From: Nosema muscidifuracis
Lineage: Eukaryota; Microsporidia; Nosematidae
Reading direction: 5' to 3'
NCBI GenBank assembly: GCA_028335825.1
Contig: JAIOKI010000003.1
Coordinates: 558,001-622,000 of the forward strand
Length of the DNA stretch: 64,000 nucleotides
In this document: piece after piece, positions 19,474 to 29,901 of the stretch
Numbering within the stretch: the stretch's first letter is position 1
How the letters are laid out: each line of letters starts with the position of its first letter
The notes under the pieces: generated by a model
Seen by the model: the letters and a program-made list of their open reading frames with translations, nothing else
What the model was told of the DNA's origin: nothing
Databases searched by the model: none
Position numbers and translations under genes: made by a program

Positions 19474-22400
19474 ATGCAGAATGAAAAAAGTATTGAACTG
19501 ATAAAAATGTTTTTTAAAAACAAAGGACTAGCCAGACAGCATATTGAATCATTCAATTATTTTATAAACCATGATATATCAAATATAGTCAAAGCCAATG
19601 ATATAGTTGATTCAGATATCGATCACACATTTTATTTGAAATACACTGGTGTACGAGTTAGTATGCCAAGTTTAGAAGAAAACATGATTAAACATACATT
19701 GTACCCAATGGAGTGTAGATTAAGAGATCTGACGTATGCTAGTAATTTATATGTAGATATTGAATATGTACGTAACAAACAAATTATTAAGAAGAAAGAT
19801 GTTTTTATGGGAAGAATTCCAATTATGTTACAGAGCTGTAAATGTTTATTAAATTCTCATGATGAAGATATTAAACTTAGTGAGACAGCCATTGATAAAA
19901 ATTTATTTACTACACAAGAATGTCCTTATGACATTGGAGGATATTTTATAGTAAGAGGTATTGAGAAAGTAATTTTGATTCAAGAACAGTTATCAAAAAA
20001 TAGGATTATTATTGAGAATAGTCCTAAAGGTTATTATTCTTCTATTACAAGTACTACACATGAGCATAAGAGTAAAACATCTGTTGTATTTAAGAATGAT
20101 TGTTATTACCTTAAGAATTCAGTTTTTAATGAAGAAGTTCCTGTTATGGCAGTTATTAAAGCATGTAATATGATTTCTGATAGAGAAATTGTAGAATGTG
20201 TTGGTAGAGAATTTTCTGATGTAATAACTTTAAGTTTTGAAGAATTAACTAAAAATAAGATTTATACTTCAAAACAAGCTTGTTTATTTTTAGCAGGGTA
20301 TATGAAAATGAAAGCTGATGCTAATAAAATTGAGGAAGTTAGAAATGCTTTAGTAGAGAAAATTCTTCCTAATATTAAATATGAAGGAGTAGATTTAAGA
20401 AATAAAGGTATAATGATCTGTTTAATGATAAGAAGATTGATATTTACTCAACATGACATATTAGAAGAAGAAGATAAAGATTTTATGGGGAATAAAAGAT
20501 TTGAACTTGCTGGTCAACTTCTTTCTATTTTATTTGAAGATTCATTTAAGAAATTTAATTGGGAATTAAAACGATCTATCGATAAAATACTTACAAAAAG
20601 ATCAAGAGCTCAAGAATTTGATGCTTTAACTTTTTTTAATTTACAAACTAATATTATAACTACTAGTATGCAAAGAGCTATATCTTCAGGAAATTGGAAT
20701 TTAAAAAGATTTAGAATGGATAGAAGTGGAGTTACACATGTTTTAATAAGACATTCTTATATAAGTGCAGTAGGTATGATGACAAAAGTTAATTCACATT
20801 TTGAAAAGACAAGAAAAGTTAGTGGACCTAGAGCTTTACATACATCTTCATGGGGAATGTTCTGCCCTGCAGATACACCTGAAGGAGAATCTTGTGGACT
20901 TGTAAAAAATTTATCACTTCTTGCTGAAGTTACTACAGATAGTGAATTATCTCCTATTATAGATATACTTGGATATTTAGGTGTAGTAGAAATAAGTCTT
21001 TTATATGCACATGAATTATATAAAGAAAATATGTACATGGTATTTTTAAATGGAGATATTTTTGGAGTTACTCAATCTTGTAATAATTTAGTAAAAAATT
21101 TTAGATATTATCGTAGAAAAGGTATAATTAATAAGTATGTATCAATTTATATAGATGAGAAACTTAAGAATATTAATATATCAGCAGATAATGGTAGATT
21201 ATGTAGGCCTTTAATTATTATTACAGATGAAATTAGAGATAAATTTATTAATACTAAAAAAATTAATTTTGATGACGTCATAACTGATTTAGAGATGAAA
21301 TATAAATCTTTTGATGATTTAGTAGAAGATGGTAAAATTGAGTATTTAGATGCAAATGAGGAGAATGATTGTCTTATAGCTATTAAATTAGAAGATATTA
21401 ATGAAAAAACTACTCATTTAGAGATAGCAGATTTTGCTATACTTGGATATGTAGCAGGTTTAATTCCTTTTCCTAATCATAATCAGAGTCCTAGAAATAC
21501 TTATCAATGTGCTATGGGTAAACAAGCAATTGGATATATAGCATTAAATAGTAGAAAGAGATTTGATGGAGTAGTACTTCAATTATGTAATACTCAAAGA
21601 CCTCTTACTACTACTCAAATATTAAATATAACGGATTATAATAAAATACCAGCTGGTCAAGATGCTATGGTAGCAGTTATGAGTTATTCAGGATATGATA
21701 TAGAAGATGCTTTAATTGTTAATAAAGATTCTTTAGATCGTGGATTTGCAAGAACAGAAGTTTATAAGACTCATTGTTTTTTACTTAAAAAATATTCTGA
21801 TAATCGATCTGATATTCTTTTACCTGATATTAAAAATCCAGTATTAGATAAAGATGGAATTGGTAAACCTGGTGAATTATTAGTAGATGGTACTATTTAT
21901 ATAAATAAAAGTTCACCTTGTGAAGATGGATATAAATTTTCAGGAGGTGTTCATAAAGGAAGTCCTGTTTTTATAGATAAAGTTTTAATTACTAAATGTG
22001 AAGATCAAACTTTAATTAAAATTACACTTAGACAAACAAGAATACCAGAAATAGGAGATAAATTTAGTAGTAGACATGGTCAAAAAGGAGTAGTTGGTTT
22101 AATTGTTCCTCAAATAGATATGCCATTTACAGATACTGGACTTGTTCCTGATATAATTATGAATCCTCATGGATTTCCTTCTAGAATGACAGTTGGTAAA
22201 ATTATTGAATTATTAACAGGTAAAGCTGGTGTAGTAGAAAATGGAATATCAGATGCTACTATTTTTAAGAAGAATGAAGTAGATTTAGCTTGTGATATTT
22301 TAGTTAAGAATGGATTTAATTATGGAGGAAAAGATTGTTTTTATAGTGGAACATCAGGAGAACCTTTATATGCTTATATTTATTATGGACCAGTATTTTA

Positions 22401-22764
22401 TCAAAGACTTAAGCATATGGTAGCTGATAAGATACATATGAGAGCAAGAGGACCTAGAGCTATATTAACAAGACAACCTACTGAAGGAAGAAGTAGAGAT
22501 GGAGGATTAAGATTAGGAGAAATGGAAAGAGATTGTCTTATAGGATATGGAGCATCATCTTTAATAGTAGAAAGATTAATGGAATCATCTGATGTATTTG
22601 AAACATTCTGTTGTAAGAATTGTGGTATTTTAGTAAATAAAAAAGGGTGTCGTATTTGTAAGGATACATTACCTATTTCTATAAGATTACCTTATGCTTG
22701 TAAGCTATTATTTCAAGAATTAATGTCTATGAATATTCTACCTAGATTAGATGTCAGTAAATAG
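19474..22764 (+). CDS. RET1: RNA polymerase III second-largest subunit (RPC2/Ret1)
   Basis: 1096 residues, close to yeast Ret1 (1149). The N-terminus (KGLARQHIESFNYFI) and ECPYDIGGYFIVRGIEKVIL followed by IQEQLSKNRIIIE are typical of the Pol III subunit rather than Pol I or II. The hybrid-binding block (SSRHGQKG, about 865), the NPHGFPSRMTVGK block and a C-terminal CxxC...CxxC zinc ribbon (about 1047-1065) are present. It forms half of the catalytic cleft that makes tRNA, 5S and U6. The start is set by AACCGTAA just upstream, a CCG variant of the usual CCC. Two tRNA genes sit upstream by chance or history. Confidence 0.95.
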   Translation: MQNEKSIELIKMFFKNKGLARQHIESFNYFINHDISNIVKANDIVDSDIDHTFYLKYTGVRVSMPSLEENMIKHTLYPMECRLRDLTYASNLYVDIEYVRNKQIIKKKDVFMGRIPIMLQSCKCLLNSHDEDIKLSETAIDKNLFTTQECPYDIGGYFIVRGIEKVILIQEQLSKNRIIIENSPKGYYSSITSTTHEHKSKTSVVFKNDCYYLKNSVFNEEVPVMAVIKACNMISDREIVECVGREFSDVITLSFEELTKNKIYTSKQACLFLAGYMKMKADANKIEEVRNALVEKILPNIKYEGVDLRNKGIMICLMIRRLIFTQHDILEEEDKDFMGNKRFELAGQLLSILFEDSFKKFNWELKRSIDKILTKRSRAQEFDALTFFNLQTNIITTSMQRAISSGNWNLKRFRMDRSGVTHVLIRHSYISAVGMMTKVNSHFEKTRKVSGPRALHTSSWGMFCPADTPEGESCGLVKNLSLLAEVTTDSELSPIIDILGYLGVVEISLLYAHELYKENMYMVFLNGDIFGVTQSCNNLVKNFRYYRRKGIINKYVSIYIDEKLKNINISADNGRLCRPLIIITDEIRDKFINTKKINFDDVITDLEMKYKSFDDLVEDGKIEYLDANEENDCLIAIKLEDINEKTTHLEIADFAILGYVAGLIPFPNHNQSPRNTYQCAMGKQAIGYIALNSRKRFDGVVLQLCNTQRPLTTTQILNITDYNKIPAGQDAMVAVMSYSGYDIEDALIVNKDSLDRGFARTEVYKTHCFLLKKYSDNRSDILLPDIKNPVLDKDGIGKPGELLVDGTIYINKSSPCEDGYKFSGGVHKGSPVFIDKVLITKCEDQTLIKITLRQTRIPEIGDKFSSRHGQKGVVGLIVPQIDMPFTDTGLVPDIIMNPHGFPSRMTVGKIIELLTGKAGVVENGISDATIFKKNEVDLACDILVKNGFNYGGKDCFYSGTSGEPLYAYIYYGPVFYQRLKHMVADKIHMRARGPRAILTRQPTEGRSRDGGLRLGEMERDCLIGYGASSLIVERLMESSDVFETFCCKNCGILVNKKGCRICKDTLPISIRLPYACKLLFQELMSMNILPRLDVSK

Positions 22765-23146
22765 ATTTATTAAAAAAATATTTTAAAAATATAAGTTTAT
22801 ATAGATAGGTTTATATAGATATTTTATCTATTTTATATATATGTTTATATAGATAGGTTTATATAGATATTTTATCTATTTGTTATATGTATTTTATCTA
22901 TCTAAAATAAAAATAATATATTCCTTCAATATAAATATATATTAAATATAAAATAAACCTATCTTTTTAAATTATCCCTTCAATATAAAATAATATATAT
23001 TAAATATAAAAAATTTATTCCTTTAATATATAAAAATATATATAAAATAATATATATAAAATATATATAAACATATCTACTAAAACATAAATAATTAATT
23101 ATTTTTCTACTTATCTTATTTAAATTGTAATAAAATATTTCAACCC
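22765..23146. repeat. Spacer with 2 x 48-bp repeat and TA-rich tracts
   Basis: A 48-bp unit beginning GTTTATATAGATAGG occurs twice at 22795-22890, followed by TATA-rich sequence. It ends in CAACCC directly before the next ATG. Confidence 0.75.
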
Positions 23147-24151
23147 ATGAAATTAATTATAGAATACTACGATATAGAATTAGATGAAAAAGAAATTATA
23201 AACTTTTTTAATTTATTCTCAGATATAACTGATACAATAATTTTTAATAAGTTAAATATACCCAATACAGAAAATAATAAAAGAAAGAAACTAAAAAAAG
23301 ATTCTTTTATTTTAGAACATATTATATCAAAATTAGAACAAATAACTGATAAATCTTCTTATAACATTTATTTAACAAAATCAAGTATAAAATCAATATT
23401 TGGAGAATATTCAGATTCAGAAATAATAAATCTTCTTTATAAACATATAGCATTACATTTTGGGTACAATACATGTAAATGTAGTGGATTTACTGTAAAA
23501 GATAAAGATAATAAAAAAATACAAGTAGAAGAAATAGTATACATAAAAAATGAATATAATTTTTATGTACCTGAAAATCTTGTATTTGTTAAAACAGATA
23601 AAAAATTAAAATCACCTGCTTCTACTAATTACATATATAAAACAGATTTTAAGACTAAATCTCTTATTCTGTATTCTATTTTATCATGTAAAGAAGTACA
23701 TTTTATGTGGAATGATATATCTTATCATCTTAAGAGAAATGATGATACATACGTCATATATTGTGATATACAAAGACCTACTTTATATAACTCAATAAAC
23801 TTATCTAAAGAAAATCAAGTATCAGATTTTCTTAAGAAGAATCCTAAAGAAATATCAAGAATTTTGTATAAATTGTATTACGAAAAAGATTTATCAGTAC
23901 TTGAACCAGTAAATAAATTTAAAAAGATATTAGAAAAGGATGCTGAATATATTTGGAGTTTTCTTTGTGTAGTACCTTATTTTTATGATAATAGAGATTT
24001 TTTAACTGAAAAGATAACTGAGATTTATGAAAGTATTGATCATATCAAACAAGTTAAAAAGAGAGGAGATTATTTGGATATTAAGGAGAGGAGGTATATT
24101 GATAAGATGGGATTCAGTTCATTGAAGAGATATTTTTATGGATTTGAATAA
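23147..24151 (+). CDS. Hypothetical protein, 334 residues
   Basis: I do not recognise this protein. It is soluble in appearance, lysine- and tyrosine-rich, without signal peptide or membrane segments. Residues about 102-112 hold two cysteines (CKC) after an aromatic stretch. The C-terminus is basic and helical (KQVKKRGDYLDIKERRYIDK). The start is well supported because CCC abuts the ATG. It lies between the Pol III subunit and MED31, same strand. Confidence 0.65.
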   Translation: MKLIIEYYDIELDEKEIINFFNLFSDITDTIIFNKLNIPNTENNKRKKLKKDSFILEHIISKLEQITDKSSYNIYLTKSSIKSIFGEYSDSEIINLLYKHIALHFGYNTCKCSGFTVKDKDNKKIQVEEIVYIKNEYNFYVPENLVFVKTDKKLKSPASTNYIYKTDFKTKSLILYSILSCKEVHFMWNDISYHLKRNDDTYVIYCDIQRPTLYNSINLSKENQVSDFLKKNPKEISRILYKLYYEKDLSVLEPVNKFKKILEKDAEYIWSFLCVVPYFYDNRDFLTEKITEIYESIDHIKQVKKRGDYLDIKERRYIDKMGFSSLKRYFYGFE

Positions 24152-24329
24152 TACTTTGATTAATTTTATATAAAAAGATACATGAATATAATTTTATGCA
24201 TCTATAAAAAGATATGTGTATGATTAAAAATATACATGAATATAATTTCATGCATATATAAAAAGATATATCTATAAATTTGAATAATATATTTAATTGA
24301 AAGATAGAGCTATGATTTTTTATTAACCC

Positions 24330-24629
24330 ATGTCTGATAATATTTTTGAAAGGGAATTAGAATTTGTTCAATTATTATGTAACCCTGACTATTTGAAATG
24401 GTTATACGATCAAGGATATTTTGAACAAGATACATTCATTAAATTAATAAAACATCTTGAGTATTGGAAAGAAGATGATTATAAGAAACACTTGACTTAT
24501 CCATATTGTATAAAGATACTTGATATACTTAATTCTGATAATGTATTAGAATTATTGAAAGATGAATCATTTTATGTAAAAATAGCTGAAGAACAATTTG
24601 TACTTTGGAGAGAAAGAAAATTTGATTGA
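24330..24629 (+). CDS. MED31: Mediator subunit 31 (Med31/Soh1)
   Basis: 99 residues, essentially the conserved Med31 core: ERELEFVQLLCNPDYLKWL, then YFEQDTFIKLIKHLEYW and LTYPYCIKILDIL. Med31 sits in the middle module of Mediator and supports Pol II promoter activation. Length is close to yeast Soh1 (127), with little outside the core. AACCC abuts the ATG. Upstream (24151-24329) are short repeats of ATATACATGAATATAATTT. Confidence 0.93.
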   Translation: MSDNIFERELEFVQLLCNPDYLKWLYDQGYFEQDTFIKLIKHLEYWKEDDYKKHLTYPYCIKILDILNSDNVLELLKDESFYVKIAEEQFVLWRERKFD

Positions 24630-24926
24630 ATAAAATATATATTAAAGAAGTTTTATTAAATTTAATATATTTTTAATCATTGAAAATTCATATATTGGAA
24701 GAATTCATATTAGATTTAACATATTTAAATTATATTCTAAGAATCATTAACATATTTAAATTATATTGAAAGAATCATTAACATATTTAAATTATATTGA
24801 AAAAATCATTAACATATTTAAATTATATTGAAAGAATCATTAACATATTTAAATTATATTAAAAGAATCATTAACATATTAAAATTATATTAAAAGAATT
24901 AATATATTTGTTGATTATCTACCCCT
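24630..24926. repeat. 31-bp minisatellite, about six copies
   Basis: From 24741 to about 24905 a 31-bp unit, GAATCATTAACATATTTAAA with 11 further bases, repeats about six times with single-base differences. No gene is seen. Confidence 0.9.
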
Positions 24927-25160
24927 ATGAAAATAAAAGTAAAAACATTAATAGGAAAAGATATGGAAATTAAATTAGAACCAAATGCTACTGTATTAGA
25001 TCTAAAATTAGAAATAGAGTCTAAGGAAAATATAGCAGCACAACAACAGAAGCTTGTTTATAATGGAAGAGTTCTTAGTAATGATACAGAATTATTAAAA
25101 AACCAGAATCTTCAAAATAATAGCGTAGTACACATGGTTATAGCATTAAGAGGTGGTTAA
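24927..25160 (+). CDS. RUB1: NEDD8/Rub1 ubiquitin-like modifier
   Basis: 77 residues forming one ubiquitin fold and ending exactly in ALRGG, so no processing tail. The Ala before LRGG (ubiquitin has Arg) is the residue by which the NEDD8 E1 tells NEDD8 from ubiquitin. QQQKLVYNGR also resembles NEDD8 (QQQRLIYSGK). NEDD8 is joined to cullins and switches on cullin-RING ubiquitin ligases. The position of ubiquitin Lys48 is Arg here. ACCCCT abuts the ATG. Confidence 0.85.
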   Translation: MKIKVKTLIGKDMEIKLEPNATVLDLKLEIESKENIAAQQQKLVYNGRVLSNDTELLKNQNLQNNSVVHMVIALRGG

Positions 25161-25186
25161 TAAATTTTTACTTTTATAAAAAAATT

Positions 25187-25267
25187 GGTGCAAGTAGGAT
25201 TTGAACCCACGCCCTTTTACAGACTGGAGCCTAATTCCAGCGCCTTAGACCGCTCGGCCATTGCACC
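25187..25267 (-). tRNA. tRNA-Leu (TAG)
   Basis: 81 bases, a class II tRNA with a long variable arm: acceptor GGTGCAA/TTGCACC, anticodon stem CTGGA/TCCAG with loop ATTAGGC (anticodon TAG), T loop TTCAAAT. A TTTTTT terminator follows. It is convergent to the NEDD8 gene, 26 bp away. Confidence 0.96.
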
Positions 25268-25726
25268 TTATAAATTTGTTAAGTAATATAATTGAATGTA
25301 TTAAATTATTAAAATGTAAGTAATAGTTATAATGTAATATAATTAGAATATAATATATAATTATAATGTAAGTAATAGTTATAATGTAATATAATTAGAA
25401 TATAATATATAATTATAATGTAAGTAATAGTTATAATGTAATATAATTAGAATATAATATATAATTATAATGTAAGTAATTATTAAAATGTAATATATAA
25501 TATATAACTATAATATAATTATTAAAATGTACTCAATAGTTATAATGTAATATAATTAGAATATTATATATATTAAAATGTATTATATTATAATAAAAAA
25601 TCTTATTAAATATAAATTTGTTGCATACATTTTCTGATTCGTAACAAAGATATTTTAAATTAGAAAATCTAAGCGTTTCAAATTAACTTAAAAATAACTA
25701 ATAAATTAATTAAAAAAATAATTTAA
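25268..25726. repeat. 52-bp minisatellite, three to four copies
   Basis: From about 25313 to 25520 a 52-bp unit containing AATGTAAGTAATAGTTATAA repeats, followed by decayed copies. No gene is seen. Confidence 0.85.
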
Positions 25727-27148
25727 TTAGAAAAAACAAAATTCACTTTTCTTAATAAAATCAATATCAACTTTGGGTCCAACTAAATCTCGAATATTTG
25801 ATATCTCATACTTAATCATAGTAGGTCTTTCTAAAGATAATCCAAATCCAATAGCTCTTACATCTTCATCATATCCCATTGGTCTTAAGACTTCTGGTCT
25901 AAACATACCTGAATTACCAACTTCAATCCATTTCTTTAATCCTTTATGATACCCAAATATTTCCATAGATGGTTCAGTATAAGGATTAAATGCTGGTTTA
26001 AATTTAATATCACTGATTCCTAACTTCTCAAAAAATCTTTGTAAATATCCCATTAAATTACCTAAAGTTAAATTCTTACCTAAAATTAACCCTTCTACTT
26101 GATTAAATTCAGCCAAATGAGTCGCATCTAAGGCTTCATTTCTAAATACACGATCTATACTAAACAACTTTGTAGGATTAAAATCTTTTTGAGCAAGATT
26201 ATATAAATGTCTCATACTACATGCTGTGGTATGAGATCTTAAAATATTCTTCTCAGCTTCATTAATATCCCACTCTGAAAAATGTCCATCAGATTCAAAA
26301 TCTCCTACTGAATGTATTTTTTTTACTTTTTCCATATATTCTTTAGGTATATCTAATGTTTTAGAAGGATTTTTCATAAAAAATGTATCGTGTGCATCTC
26401 TTGAAGGATGTTGTTGAGGTTGAAATAAACTATCAAAATTCCAGAATGATGATTCAACAAATTGGTTAGTAGACATTTCATTGAACCCCATTTCTAAAAA
26501 AATCTTCCGAATTTCTTCTCTAACTTTCATTAAAGGATGTAATGCCCCGAAATTTTGTAAATTCCCTTTCGTATTAAAATTATAAGGCTTGAATTCTAAA
26601 TTTTTATATTCTCCACTAATAACCATTTTAGCAGTCAAATCAGTGACAAAATCTGTATTGTTATGAAAATTTATTCCTTTTTTTATAGTGTAAATAACAT
26701 TTTTACTTTGATTTATTAACTTCCTTTTTTTTAATAAATCAATATCCTCTTTTTTTATATTTTGATCCACAACATTCTGTAACATTTGTTTAACTACATC
26801 GGATACTTTGTCAATATTTCTATAAACTTTCTCACCTTCTTTTTTAATCCATCTATTTTTAAATGCATTAACTTTTCCCAAAGAATATTTTTCAAGTTCT
26901 GATAAATTCATACCATCTTTACCTATTAAGTTGTACAAATTATATTCGTAACTTCCATTTTCTAAAATATTTCTACCTTCATCAGTTAATTTGTAAATTA
27001 TTTCTTCATGTGATTCTAGATTTATAATCTCTTTACTAGACAAACTTAATAGAATAGGATATATTTCTGAGATTGGTTGATTAAAATCTGATGATAAAAA
27101 TTGTTCAACGAGATTTAATTTTTTTATGATATCTTCTGCTATTGACAT
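25727..27148 (-). CDS. FRS2: Phenylalanyl-tRNA synthetase alpha subunit, cytosolic
   Basis: 473 residues, near the yeast alpha subunit (503). The N-terminal half holds winged-helix DNA-binding-like folds typical of cytosolic PheRS alpha. The class II core runs from about 205 to the end: motif 2 region FRNEALDATHLAEFNQVEG and motif 3 GFGLSLERPTMIKYEI are clear, with the phenylalanine pocket around FNPYTEPSMEIFGYH. It pairs with the beta subunit to charge tRNA-Phe. The start has CACCCCAATT before it and GCATAAA 36 bp upstream. Confidence 0.95.
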   Translation of the reverse strand: MSIAEDIIKKLNLVEQFLSSDFNQPISEIYPILLSLSSKEIINLESHEEIIYKLTDEGRNILENGSYEYNLYNLIGKDGMNLSELEKYSLGKVNAFKNRWIKKEGEKVYRNIDKVSDVVKQMLQNVVDQNIKKEDIDLLKKRKLINQSKNVIYTIKKGINFHNNTDFVTDLTAKMVISGEYKNLEFKPYNFNTKGNLQNFGALHPLMKVREEIRKIFLEMGFNEMSTNQFVESSFWNFDSLFQPQQHPSRDAHDTFFMKNPSKTLDIPKEYMEKVKKIHSVGDFESDGHFSEWDINEAEKNILRSHTTACSMRHLYNLAQKDFNPTKLFSIDRVFRNEALDATHLAEFNQVEGLILGKNLTLGNLMGYLQRFFEKLGISDIKFKPAFNPYTEPSMEIFGYHKGLKKWIEVGNSGMFRPEVLRPMGYDEDVRAIGFGLSLERPTMIKYEISNIRDLVGPKVDIDFIKKSEFCFF

Positions 27149-27792
27149 AATTGGGGTGATTTACTATTTTTAAAATCATAAAGTTTATGCTAATCTATTT
27201 TTTTTAAATATTTTAGGATAAGAAATATTTATAAAATTTTATTTATGACATTTAATAAACCACTTAGCTTTAAACATACTGATATAAAAATTAGTAATAT
27301 TGAAATAATTTATAATTTATTTCAATATTAAAACCTGATGATCTATTAAAAAATTTCTTTTATAGTAAAGGATGTCTCATAAATGATTATATAATAATAA
27401 TTTATAGAAAAGATTTAATTGACTATGTTTATGTATTAAAAAAACAAATATAAGTCTGGAAATCAAGATATAATTTAAAATATCAATTTTAAGTCTTTAG
27501 TTGTTTTCAAGTACATAAAATAAAAATCAAATAAAAATACTTTATTAAATCAAATAAAAATAAAATAAAAATACTGTATTAAATAAAATATTGTCCTTTA
27601 AAATAATCTAATGAAAAATCAAATATAAGTCCTTTAAAATAATCTAATCAAAAAGTCTTTTAAAACAATCTAATAAAAAATCAAATATAAGTCCTTTAAA
27701 ATAATCTAATGAAAAATCAAATATAAGTCCTTTAAAACAATCTAATGAAAAATCAAATATAAGTCCTTAAAAGACAAATTTGATACCCTTAA
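27149..27792. repeat. Spacer with 36-bp minisatellite
   Basis: From about 27590 to 27775 a unit of about 36 bp with AAATCAAATATAAGTCCTTT repeats about five times, ending next to the ACCC of the Sec6 start. The PheRS promoter with GCATAAA (27184-27190) is at the other end. No gene is seen between. Confidence 0.8.
27184..27190 (-). promoter_or_regulatory. GCATAAA element, 36 bp before PheRS alpha
   Basis: The minus strand reads TTAGCATAAACTT, 36 bp before the PheRS ATG; CACCCC lies between them. This is a recurrent TATA-like heptamer. Confidence 0.4.
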
Positions 27793-29868
27793 ATGGAAGA
27801 GAAAGCTCTTAAGGAATTATCAGAAAAAATTAAATATCCTAGTGATTTACACAACAAGATAGAAAATATCCAAACAAATATAAAAGATTTATATTTCTAT
27901 AATGAAAATCTTTTGTCAAATCATATGCTTAATTGTCACTCTTTACTAGAAGATATAGACAATGATATAACCAAAATAGAATTAATGTACAAAGAATTTC
28001 TTGAAAACAAGGATAAAAGTTTGAAAATATTAAACGATTTCCTTGTTTTAATTAAAAACTATAAAACAGTTAAATCAATATGCATGGCACATTCTAATTT
28101 ACTCAAAGTCAAATATTTCACTGAAAAACTTAATACATTATACGATCCTGTGTTTAACGAAGATATCGAAATTTATCATTCTAAAATATACGAGCTTGAA
28201 GATTTTATGTACGATCTAGAATTTTATAACAGGGATATTAGTAGAGAAAATCATATTGAAGTATCGAAGGCTATAAGTCATATAAAAAAAGAAATACTTG
28301 ATTTTAATTGTAAAATACTTGATATATCTGAAGGTTATATTGAATTCTACGAATTGTTTAATACATTGGTATCTATAGTCGAGAAAGAAGAAAAACGTGA
28401 CGAAATAACTGTATTAGCAAAACGTGGTGAACATTCTAGTGACCCTATACCAAGAGAAATGTATAGACTATATAAAAAGTTTGTAATACGAAATTGTAAA
28501 AATTTAAAAGATAGAGTAATAAATAGTATAAGAGGAAGTATAAGAAATAAATTTCATAGATTAGCTGAAGAAGAAGTTTTTGTTAAAAAACTTTATTTCG
28601 TCATTGATGATCTTAAACATGTTAGGGAGACTATCAATCTACCATTTTTTACATTTGATGATTTTCTTAAAGAATATCATTTAAACCTCAAAATTCTATT
28701 AGATCAACGATCTGAAGGTCTTGATGCTGGAGAAATTCTTGCTGTAATCGAGTTCGTAACTGATTATTACGAAAATATTGAATCAAATTTTAAAAAAATC
28801 GCCGATTCTTTAGGAGATCGTCTTTTAGAAAATGAAGAACAACTTTTAGATAAATATACTGAGACAGCAGAAAAAAAATTAAAAGAGTGGATAATTAATA
28901 TAACTAAAATAGAAGTTAGTAAGTTTTATTTACGTAATGAAGAAATGTCTAGAGATGAAGAAGATAAATTAATTTCTCCGGGATTTGTTAGTCTGTTACA
29001 GATTATAAAAATGCAATTGGAACCTATTTCATTTAATAAAAAGATATTTGCACATATCACCATGACAATAGTGAAATATTGTAATATTTTTAAGGATGAA
29101 TTAGTAAGTGTTATGGAAAAAGATTTTTTACCATCAGTTCAGATGAAAAATAAAGCAGGATATGAAGATTTCTGTATTATGTTTGGTAACAGTGGACTAA
29201 AATTGACTCAGTATATAACATCGCTTCCTCAATGTCAAAGTCCTGAAGTTAGGGAATTAGGAAATACGTTTATTAATATTTTAAGGTCTTCTAATTATTA
29301 TTTATCAAGGTTCGTCATAGAAACTTGTAACCCTGTGATAAGCAATTTATTTACTGATAAATGGTATAATGAAGATATCATAAAAGTTTTAAATTTAACT
29401 ATAAAAGATTTTCTTTCTGATTATAAATGTACAATGAGTGATTATTCTTTTATTACATTTATACATGAACTTGCTACTTCATTATCAGTTTCATATCTAA
29501 AACAGCTTGGTAGTAAAAAATCAACCATATTAGATTCTTGTTCTACACGTTTAAAAAGTGATTATGTTAAAATTAAATTAACTTTGGATGAGTATGGAGA
29601 TAAAGATGATATAGTTAGTTCTTTATCACCTATTCTCAAAATTATACCTCTAATAAATTGTAAAAGTCCTGATTTATTCATTGAAGAAGTTAAATCATTA
29701 AAGTATGTTTATCCCGATATTAAAAGAAAGTACATAAAGACAATAATTTCTAAAAGAAAAGATCTTATAGAAGAAGAAAAGAAAGATTTCGTTAAAAGTC
29801 TAAAAGAGTGTTTTGGTGAAGTTTTACCTACAGAAAAGACAGTATTTGGTAAATTATTTGGGTTTTAA
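27793..29868 (+). CDS. SEC6: Exocyst complex subunit Sec6-like
   Basis: 691 residues, almost all helical. The middle (about 285-345) with LPFFTFDDFLKEYHLNLKIL and GEILAVIEFVTDYYENIE matches the Sec6 signature of an F-x-F...YH pattern followed by an EWxxxYY-like helix. The N-terminal third is coiled-coil, as in Sec6. The exocyst tethers secretory vesicles to the plasma membrane and Sec6 also binds the Sec9 SNARE. It is shorter than yeast Sec6 (805). The start is well marked (GATACCCTTAA). Another exocyst or tethering subunit is possible, since these families are hard to separate by eye. Confidence 0.6.
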   Translation: MEEKALKELSEKIKYPSDLHNKIENIQTNIKDLYFYNENLLSNHMLNCHSLLEDIDNDITKIELMYKEFLENKDKSLKILNDFLVLIKNYKTVKSICMAHSNLLKVKYFTEKLNTLYDPVFNEDIEIYHSKIYELEDFMYDLEFYNRDISRENHIEVSKAISHIKKEILDFNCKILDISEGYIEFYELFNTLVSIVEKEEKRDEITVLAKRGEHSSDPIPREMYRLYKKFVIRNCKNLKDRVINSIRGSIRNKFHRLAEEEVFVKKLYFVIDDLKHVRETINLPFFTFDDFLKEYHLNLKILLDQRSEGLDAGEILAVIEFVTDYYENIESNFKKIADSLGDRLLENEEQLLDKYTETAEKKLKEWIINITKIEVSKFYLRNEEMSRDEEDKLISPGFVSLLQIIKMQLEPISFNKKIFAHITMTIVKYCNIFKDELVSVMEKDFLPSVQMKNKAGYEDFCIMFGNSGLKLTQYITSLPQCQSPEVRELGNTFINILRSSNYYLSRFVIETCNPVISNLFTDKWYNEDIIKVLNLTIKDFLSDYKCTMSDYSFITFIHELATSLSVSYLKQLGSKKSTILDSCSTRLKSDYVKIKLTLDEYGDKDDIVSSLSPILKIIPLINCKSPDLFIEEVKSLKYVYPDIKRKYIKTIISKRKDLIEEEKKDFVKSLKECFGEVLPTEKTVFGKLFGF

Positions 29869-29901
29869 AAAATAAATTGTAAAATAAAGTGTAATACATT
29901 T

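Noticed and set aside
24741-24905. CRISPR-like array (31-bp repeats)
   Set aside because: The repeats abut without unique spacers, so this is a minisatellite.
25727-27148. Mitochondrial-type PheRS
   Set aside because: The long N-terminal winged-helix part and the motif spacing fit the cytosolic alpha subunit; a single-chain mitochondrial enzyme would lack this.
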